Assembly (NCBI RefSeq): GCF_003595175.1
Contig: NZ_CP032419.1
Span: forward strand, 4,588,001 to 4,652,000
Direction of reading: 5' to 3'
DNA from: Pseudomonas cavernae
GTDB taxonomy: Bacteria > Pseudomonadota > Gammaproteobacteria > Pseudomonadales > Pseudomonadaceae
DNA length: 64,000 nt
The translations under genes were made by a program, and so were the position numbers. Shown here in pieces: positions 58,444 to 64,000 of the stretch; position 1 is the stretch's first letter; each line of letters begins with the position of its first letter. A model generated the notes under the pieces. It had not been told where the DNA came from, made no database searches, and was given only the letters and a program-made list of their open reading frames with translations.

Positions 58444-59345
58444 AGATTGCCGTGCTGTCGCGCAACCCGCGTCTGTACTCCACCCGTCGCCTGGTCGAAG
58501 CCGGCGAGCAACGCGGCCACGAGATGGTGGTGATCGACACCCTGCGCGCCTACATGAACATCGCCAGCCACAAGCCGCAGATCCACTACCGCGGCCGCCC
58601 GCTGGAGGGCTTCGACGCGGTGATCCCACGGATCGGCGCCTCGGTGACCTTCTACGGTTGCGCGGTGCTGCGTCAGTTCGAAATGCAGGGCGTGTTCCCG
58701 CTCAACGAATCGGTGGCGATCAGCCGCTCGCGCGACAAGCTGCGCTCGCTGCAGTTGTTGTCACGCAAGGGCATCGGCCTGCCGGTGACCGGCTTCGCCC
58801 ACTCGCCGGACGATGTGCCGGACCTGATCCAGATGGTCAACGGCGCGCCGCTGGTGATCAAGGTGCTGGAGGGCACGCAGGGCATCGGCGTGGTCTTGTG
58901 CGAGACCGAGAAGGCCGCCGAATCGGTGATCGAGGCGTTCATGGGCCTCAAGCAGGACATCATGGTCCAGGAATACATCAAAGAAGCCGGCGGCGCCGAC
59001 ATCCGCTGCTTCGTGGTCGGCGACAAGGTCATCGCGGCGATGAAGCGCCAGGCCAAGCCCGGCGAGTTCCGCTCCAACCTGCACCGCGGCGGCAGTGCCA
59101 GCCTGATCAAGATCACCCCGGAAGAACGCATGACCGCGATTCGCGCGGCCAAGGTCATGGGCCTGAACGTCGCCGGGGTCGACATCCTGCGCTCCAACCA
59201 CGGCCCGCTGGTGATGGAGGTCAATTCCTCGCCGGGCCTGGAAGGCATCGAGACCACTACCAGCAAGGATGTGGCGGGGATCATCATCGAATACCTGGAA
59301 AAGAACGGCGGCCCGCACCTGACTCGCACCAAGGGCAAGGGCTGA
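58440..59345 (+). CDS. rimK: Alpha-L-glutamate ligase RimK
   Basis: The 301-residue ATP-grasp enzyme adds glutamates to the C-terminus of ribosomal protein S6. It carries [45 protein letters not shown] and the metal site [13 protein letters not shown]. It is coupled to rimB; rimA, the third gene of the known P. fluorescens operon, is not adjacent here. Confidence 0.95.
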   Translation: MKIAVLSRNPRLYSTRRLVEAGEQRGHEMVVIDTLRAYMNIASHKPQIHYRGRPLEGFDAVIPRIGASVTFYGCAVLRQFEMQGVFPLNESVAISRSRDKLRSLQLLSRKGIGLPVTGFAHSPDDVPDLIQMVNGAPLVIKVLEGTQGIGVVLCETEKAAESVIEAFMGLKQDIMVQEYIKEAGGADIRCFVVGDKVIAAMKRQAKPGEFRSNLHRGGSASLIKITPEERMTAIRAAKVMGLNVAGVDILRSNHGPLVMEVNSSPGLEGIETTTSKDVAGIIIEYLEKNGGPHLTRTKGKG

Positions 59346-59465
59346 GCCGGGGGGATCGCGCGGGCTCGGCGTCGATACCCGCACGCCACCGCCGCGCGCG
59401 CTGACCAAGGCACAGACCCGGATTGCATCCGGGTTAGCCGTTGTCAGCACCGCCCCAACAGTAAG

Positions 59466-59490
59466 AAGCCCCGCAGCAGCGGGGCTTAGT
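59466..59490. terminator. Shared terminator of rimK and the converging GGDEF-EAL gene
   Basis: The stem aagccccgc / gcggggctt with loop agca is followed by agtgtttt on the plus strand. It lies between two converging genes. Confidence 0.75.
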
Positions 59491-59506
59491 GTTTTAGGGC
59501 CGAGCC

Positions 59507-62500
59507 TCAGTAGCAGGGCTGCGGCTGACTGTGCCGCTCCAGCCACTCGACAAAGGCCGCCTCGCTCAGCGGCTTGCTGAAGAAGTAGCCCTGGCCCAGG
59601 GCGCAGCCGTGGCTGCGCAGGTGCTGCAGTTGCGCGGCGCTTTCGATGCCTTCGGCGATGCATTCGAGGCCGAGGTTGCGGGCGATCACCAGGATGGTTT
59701 CCACCAACATCCGCCCGCTGGCCTCGCTCTCCAGATCGCTGATGAAACTGCGGTCGATCTTCAGGCGGTCCAGCGGCAGGCGCTTGAGGTAGGTCAGTGA
59801 GGAGTAGCCGGTGCCGAAGTCGTCGATGGCGAAGCGTACGCCCAGGGCCTTGAGGGTGAGCATGGCGGCGATGCACTGGTCGACATCCTCGAGCAGCACG
59901 CCCTCGGTGATCTCCAGTTCCAGCGCGGTGGCCGGCAGGCCGTGGCGTTGCAGGCAGTCGCTGATCCGCGGCACCAGGTCCGGCTGGCGCAATTCCCGCG
60001 GGCTGAGGTTGACCGCCAGGACCAACCGCGGCCAGCGCTGGCGCCAGCGCGCCAGCACGGCGCAGGCGTTCTCCAGGACCCAGGCGCCGATTTCCTGGAT
60101 CAGCCCGGTTTCCTCGGCCAGGGCGATGAACTGCTGCGGTGGAATGTCGCCGCGCTCGGGATGCGCCCAGCGCAGCAGCACTTCGGCGCCGGCCACCTCG
60201 CCGCTCGCCAGGCTCAGTTGCGGCTGGAACACCAGTTTCAGCTGGCCGCGTGTCATGGCCTGGCGCAGCTCGCTTTGCAGCAGCAGACGCTGGTCGATCA
60301 CCGCCTGCATCTCCGGGGCGAAGAAGTGCAGGCCGTTGCGCCCGCTCTGCTTGGCTCGGTACATCGCCGTATCGGCCTGCTTGAGCGCATCGGCAGCGCC
60401 CTGGGCGCCGAGCGGGTGCAGGGCGATGCCGATGCTGGCGCTGACCGCTAGCTCATGGGTGTCGATCTGGTAACTGCCGTGCAGGCTGGCGAGGAGTTTC
60501 TCGCCGACCTCGGCGGCATGCTCGCCGGCCGTCGCCGGACTGTCGCCGAGCGCTTCGAGGAGCACCACGAACTCGTCGCCGCCGAGCCGCGCCAGGGTGT
60601 CCTCGGCACGCAGGCAGCCGGCCAGGCGTGCGGTGACTTCGCGCAGCAAGGCATCGCCGACCGGATGGCCGAGGCTGTCGTTGACCGTCTTGAAGTGGTC
60701 GAGGTCGATGAACAGCAGGGCGCCGAAACAGCCTTCACGCTGCTCGCGCGCCATCGCGTGCTGCAGGCGGTCGAGCAGCAGGCGGCGATTGGGCAGGCCG
60801 GTGAGTTCGTCGCTGTAGGCCAGGCGTTCGATCTCGCGCTGGTAGCGCTGGCGTTCGGAGATGTCGGTGACGCTCAGGCGCACCAGCGGCCGCTCGCCCC
60901 CGGGCAGGCGTACCAGGCGCACCTCGCAGGGGCGCAGGCGGCCGCCGGCATCGCGCATCAGCCAGTCGAACACCGGCGTCTCACCGGACAGCGCCGCGCG
61001 CGCATAGCCGTGGGCGACCTCCCGCGACGGCCGACCGTCGGGCTGCAGCTGCGGGCTGAAGCTGGATGGCATGCGCCCGACCAGTTCCCCGTGCGGCAGG
61101 CCGAACAGGCGCGAGGCGTTCTCGTTGGCCTCGACTATGCCGCGTTCGGTGTCGAACATCAGGATCGCCTCCGGCGCGTGCTCGACCAGGGTGCGGTAAC
61201 GCGCCTCGGCCTCGCGCCGCGCGGTGATGTCCTCGACCAGCACCAGGCAGGCCTCCAACCGGCCCTGGCCGTCGCGCACCGCGCGCAGGCTGAGACGGGT
61301 GTAGACGATGCTGCCATCGCCGCGCAGGAAGCGCTTATCCAATTCGTAATCATCGCGCGCACCGGCCTTCACCGCCTCGAACAGCAGGGCCTCGGCCGGC
61401 AGGTCGTCGGCATGGGTGATCGCCGACCAGGTGGCGCCGCGCAGCTCGTCGCGGCTGCGCCCGAGCACCTGGCAGAGCTTGGTGTTGACCTCCAGCCACA
61501 GCCGTTGCGGGCCGATCATGGCCATGCCGATCAACGGCGCCTCGAAGAACAGCCGCAGCCACTCGTCGCGCTCGCGCAGCTGCTGCTCGGCGCGCTTGCG
61601 CGCGCTGAGGTCCTGCAGGGCACCGTAGACGCGGATGACCCGGCCGCCGTCCAGCTCGGCCAGGCCCCTGACCCGCACGTGGCGGGGGTTGCCGTGGGCA
61701 CTGACCAGGCCCAGTTCGATGTCGAAGGGGGCGCCCGTTTGCAGGGTGCGCGCCAGGGTTTGCTCGGCCAGCCGGCGACCGCTGGCGTCGAGGTAGCCGA
61801 GGGTCTGCTCGAAATTCGGCGTGACCCCGGACGGATCGAGCTCGAACAGACGGAAGCAGCCCTCGCTCCAGAACATGCTGGCGTCGGCCGGGTTCAGCAC
61901 CCAGCCGCCGATATCGGCGATCGCCTCGGTCTGCGCCAGCAGATGGGTCTGGCGCAGCAGTTCCTCGCGGCGCCGGGTCAGTTCCACCAGTTGCACTTCG
62001 CGGGCGCTGACGTCGTGCTGCAGGGCGACGTAATGGCTGATGCCGCGGGCATCGCGCATCGCCGCCAGGGTGATCTCGTTCCAGAACAGGCTGCCGTTCT
62101 TGCGATAGTTGCGCAGCACCACCTGGCAGGACTCGCCCTGCTGCAGGGCGACGCGCAGGCGCTGCAGCTCGTTCTGGTTGCGGTCATCGCCCTGCAGGAC
62201 GCGGCAGTTGCGGCCGAGAATCTCGGCGCTGGAATAGCCGCTGATACGCTCGAACGCCGGGTTGCAGTAGATCAGCGGCTGATCCGGTTGGCGGGCGTCG
62301 GCGATGCTGACGCCCATCGGGCTGGCTTGCAGCGCCAGATTGACCAGTGCCAGCTGTTGCTGCATGTCGGCGCTGCGACTCAGGGCCAGGCGCAGGTCAC
62401 TGAGGCTGCGGCCCACCAGCAGGGCGGCGAGCAGCAGCAACAGCACACTCACATGCAGCTCGCCGAGCTGCGCGCCGAGCCTGGGCAGCGCGCCGCTGGC

Positions 62501-63292
62501 GGCCAGCGCCTGGGCCAGCAGCAGCAGCGCCAAGCTGGTCAGCAGCGCGCCGCAGAACGCCCCGGGCAGCCCCCAGCGCAAAGCCAGGCCGAGCAGCACC
62601 AAGCCCATCAGCGGCAGCGCGAACGGCAACGGCAGCACGTTGAGTAGCCCCGGCAGGCCCACCAGCAGTACCAGCAGCAGCGGCCAGGGCGGCAGGCAGC
62701 GCAACGGCTCGGCCAGCGGTAGCCGGCTGCCGCCCGGCGGGGTCGCCACCCAGCCGCGCTGGCGCAACCACAGGGTGGCGTAGGTCAACAACGGCGTGGC
62801 CACCACCAGGGTGGTCAGGCTGTCGGTCAGCCACCGGGTCAGGCTGGCCGGGCCCCAGGCCTCGGCCGCCAGCTGGCCGCCGAACCGCAACGCGCCCTGC
62901 ACGCCCAGCGCCAGGATGGTCACCGGCACCAGCACGCCGAGCAGGATGAAACGCAGCAGATGGCCGAGGTCCGGCAGGGCCACATCGAAGTCGCGCCGGC
63001 GCACCAGCAGCCAGGCCAGCCCGATGGCGAGGGTTTCCGGCAGCGCATAGAGCGGCGCCCAGTGCCAGTCCAGCTGCCACAGCGGCGCACAGATCAGGGC
63101 ATTGAGATAGACCGCCGGCAGGACCCGCGGCCCCCACCAGAGCACGAGCGCCAGACCGAGGGCGAACGGCAGGTAGCCCGGCGCGAGCCCGTCAAACGGG
63201 AAGGTAAACAGGGATAGCCAGGACGCGAGGTGGAGCAACGGCAGGGGCAGCCACCAAGTCCATTTGGGCAGTCGGTCGTGAATGGCGAGCAT
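59507..63292 (-). CDS. MASE1-LOV-PAS-GGDEF-EAL c-di-GMP protein
   Basis: The 1261-residue membrane protein begins with about eight helices of the MASE1 type (1-290). The first PAS domain (about 315-440) carries the LOV signature GRNCRVLQG with C363, and NYRKNGSLFWN and ALQHDVS match the flavin-contact segments of LOV domains. Three further PAS domains follow (about 460-820). The GGDEF motif is intact at 904-908. The EAL domain has EVL at 1037-1039 instead of EAL, with DDFGTGYSS and FEL-type motifs (LEITEGVL) conserved. Blue-light control of c-di-GMP turnover is a reasonable inference. Confidence 0.88.
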   Translation of the reverse strand: MLAIHDRLPKWTWWLPLPLLHLASWLSLFTFPFDGLAPGYLPFALGLALVLWWGPRVLPAVYLNALICAPLWQLDWHWAPLYALPETLAIGLAWLLVRRRDFDVALPDLGHLLRFILLGVLVPVTILALGVQGALRFGGQLAAEAWGPASLTRWLTDSLTTLVVATPLLTYATLWLRQRGWVATPPGGSRLPLAEPLRCLPPWPLLLVLLVGLPGLLNVLPLPFALPLMGLVLLGLALRWGLPGAFCGALLTSLALLLLAQALAASGALPRLGAQLGELHVSVLLLLLAALLVGRSLSDLRLALSRSADMQQQLALVNLALQASPMGVSIADARQPDQPLIYCNPAFERISGYSSAEILGRNCRVLQGDDRNQNELQRLRVALQQGESCQVVLRNYRKNGSLFWNEITLAAMRDARGISHYVALQHDVSAREVQLVELTRRREELLRQTHLLAQTEAIADIGGWVLNPADASMFWSEGCFRLFELDPSGVTPNFEQTLGYLDASGRRLAEQTLARTLQTGAPFDIELGLVSAHGNPRHVRVRGLAELDGGRVIRVYGALQDLSARKRAEQQLRERDEWLRLFFEAPLIGMAMIGPQRLWLEVNTKLCQVLGRSRDELRGATWSAITHADDLPAEALLFEAVKAGARDDYELDKRFLRGDGSIVYTRLSLRAVRDGQGRLEACLVLVEDITARREAEARYRTLVEHAPEAILMFDTERGIVEANENASRLFGLPHGELVGRMPSSFSPQLQPDGRPSREVAHGYARAALSGETPVFDWLMRDAGGRLRPCEVRLVRLPGGERPLVRLSVTDISERQRYQREIERLAYSDELTGLPNRRLLLDRLQHAMAREQREGCFGALLFIDLDHFKTVNDSLGHPVGDALLREVTARLAGCLRAEDTLARLGGDEFVVLLEALGDSPATAGEHAAEVGEKLLASLHGSYQIDTHELAVSASIGIALHPLGAQGAADALKQADTAMYRAKQSGRNGLHFFAPEMQAVIDQRLLLQSELRQAMTRGQLKLVFQPQLSLASGEVAGAEVLLRWAHPERGDIPPQQFIALAEETGLIQEIGAWVLENACAVLARWRQRWPRLVLAVNLSPRELRQPDLVPRISDCLQRHGLPATALELEITEGVLLEDVDQCIAAMLTLKALGVRFAIDDFGTGYSSLTYLKRLPLDRLKIDRSFISDLESEASGRMLVETILVIARNLGLECIAEGIESAAQLQHLRSHGCALGQGYFFSKPLSEAAFVEWLERHSQPQPCY

Positions 63293-63438
63293 GCTGACCT
63301 CACATCAATGTGCAGCCACAGCATAGAACAGCTTTGCGACTAACGTCTGACCCGCGGCTCTGGGCCACCCGCCTTAGGTTCGGCGACGGTTCGATAGGCT
63401 TGCCATAGGGTCGACGGCCACTCTCAAGGAGGGCCGCC

Positions 63439-64000
63439 ATGCTGCGCCTGAACATCGTACTGAGCCTGCTCCTGCTCGCCGGCTGCGCTCGCGACCCCGG
63501 CGGCCTGCCGCTGTGGCGCGAGACCGAGGTCGCAGCGCCGAAACTGCAATACCTCGGCGTCGGCGGCTACCTGCTGCGCTGGCGCGGCGAAGCTCTGCTG
63601 TTCGCGCCGTCGTTCAGCAACCCGGCGACTCTCGGCCTGCCGCCGCTACGGGTGGTCGCCGACGACGCACGGATCGATGCGCTGATGCCGCCGGCAGCCG
63701 ACGCCAGCCTGCTGCTGGTCGGCCATGCCCACTACGACCACCTGCTCGACGTGCCGCGCGTGCTGCTCAAGCACGCGCCGCAAGCGAAGGTCTACGGCTC
63801 GAAGACCATGGGCCACATCCTCGCTGCGGTGACCCCACGCTCACGCATCGTCGACGCCGAGACCGACATGGCCCGGGGCCTGACGCCCGGCCGATGGTTC
63901 GTTTCGCCCCACAAGCGCTTCCGCGTCATGGCCATCGAGAGCGAGCACGCATCGCACATCGCCGGCCTCAAGTTCCTCGGCGGCGGCTACACGCACGACC
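63439..64000 (+). CDS. Lipoprotein with metallo-beta-lactamase fold (3' partial)
   Basis: The first 187 residues are present before the window ends. The signal MLRLNIVLSLLLLAGC is a lipobox, and the start follows aaggagggccgcc. The metal motif HAHYDHLLDVP is of the HxHxDH type, found in the beta-lactamase superfamily group related to UlaG and NAPE-PLD. The protein would be membrane-anchored on the periplasmic side. Its substrate is unknown. Confidence 0.82.
   Translation, partial: MLRLNIVLSLLLLAGCARDPGGLPLWRETEVAAPKLQYLGVGGYLLRWRGEALLFAPSFSNPATLGLPPLRVVADDARIDALMPPAADASLLLVGHAHYDHLLDVPRVLLKHAPQAKVYGSKTMGHILAAVTPRSRIVDAETDMARGLTPGRWFVSPHKRFRVMAIESEHASHIAGLKFLGGGYTHD

Overview
The window is high-GC gammaproteobacterial DNA of the genus Pseudomonas. 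The evidence is its gene content and order: dctB-dctD, arcDABC, fabY, cysQ-nudE-yrfG, a LysM/BON protein, an acyl-CoA dehydrogenase/3-hydroxyacyl-CoA dehydrogenase pair with a divergent LysR gene, pckA, hslO-hslR and rimB-rimK. As I recall the P. aeruginosa map this order is largely conserved there. The species cannot be fixed from the window; the many short palindromic intergenic repeats are of a kind common in environmental pseudomonads.

Region 1 (1-1541) is core: the 3' part of a SAM methyltransferase gene and an intact tRNA-Thr(TGT) with its own promoter.

Region 2 (about 1542-23135) is a 21.6-kb integrative island in the 3' end of that tRNA. A 46-bp exact copy of the tRNA 3' end at 23090-23135 marks the far end, beside a tyrosine integrase gene. 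Tandem copies of ttggtcacagctt lie near both ends and look like integrase arm-type sites. Next to the integrase, six genes run as one tightly coupled operon: AlpA, a 46-aa ORF, a CHC2 zinc-finger primase part, a DUF3987/YfjI protein, a TubC_N-like protein and a ribbon-helix-helix protein. Further along the same strand lies a TerS-like gene, so the backbone resembles a phage satellite. The rest is a mosaic: a chemoreceptor, a CHASE4-GGDEF-EAL protein, DoxX, remnants of LysR, cytochrome P460, IstB, a strawberry-notch-type protein and an outer-membrane efflux protein, a serine recombinase, a RES-domain protein, an LCAT-like lipoprotein, and a complete bufferin-type operon bufABC (DUF2282, DUF692 and DUF2063). 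The segment carrying bufABC is bracketed by 191-bp direct repeats.

Region 3 (23.4-32.3 kb) is core metabolism: the DctB/DctD sensor and sigma-54 activator, then the arginine deiminase operon arcDABC with a plausible ANR box and hairpins between its genes. Region 4 (32.3-46.4 kb) holds FabY, CysQ/NudE, YrfG, a LysM/BON protein, DUF1993, three related secreted proteins (two with glycine zippers), a fused ACP/acyl-AMP ligase/acyltransferase, an MFS transporter, a thioesterase and an iron-type alcohol dehydrogenase. Region 5 (46.4-59.4 kb) holds acyl-CoA oxidation genes, a Baeyer-Villiger-like monooxygenase, a RecQ helicase, pckA, hslO/hslR and rimB/rimK. Region 6 (59.5-64 kb) holds a 1261-residue MASE1-LOV-PAS-GGDEF-EAL protein and the start of a lipoprotein with a metallo-beta-lactamase fold.

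The core intergenic regions carry at least two families of dispersed inverted-repeat elements. The best leads are the island architecture, the bufferin cargo and its flanking repeats, the RES-domain cassette, and the LOV-type cysteine motif in the large c-di-GMP protein.
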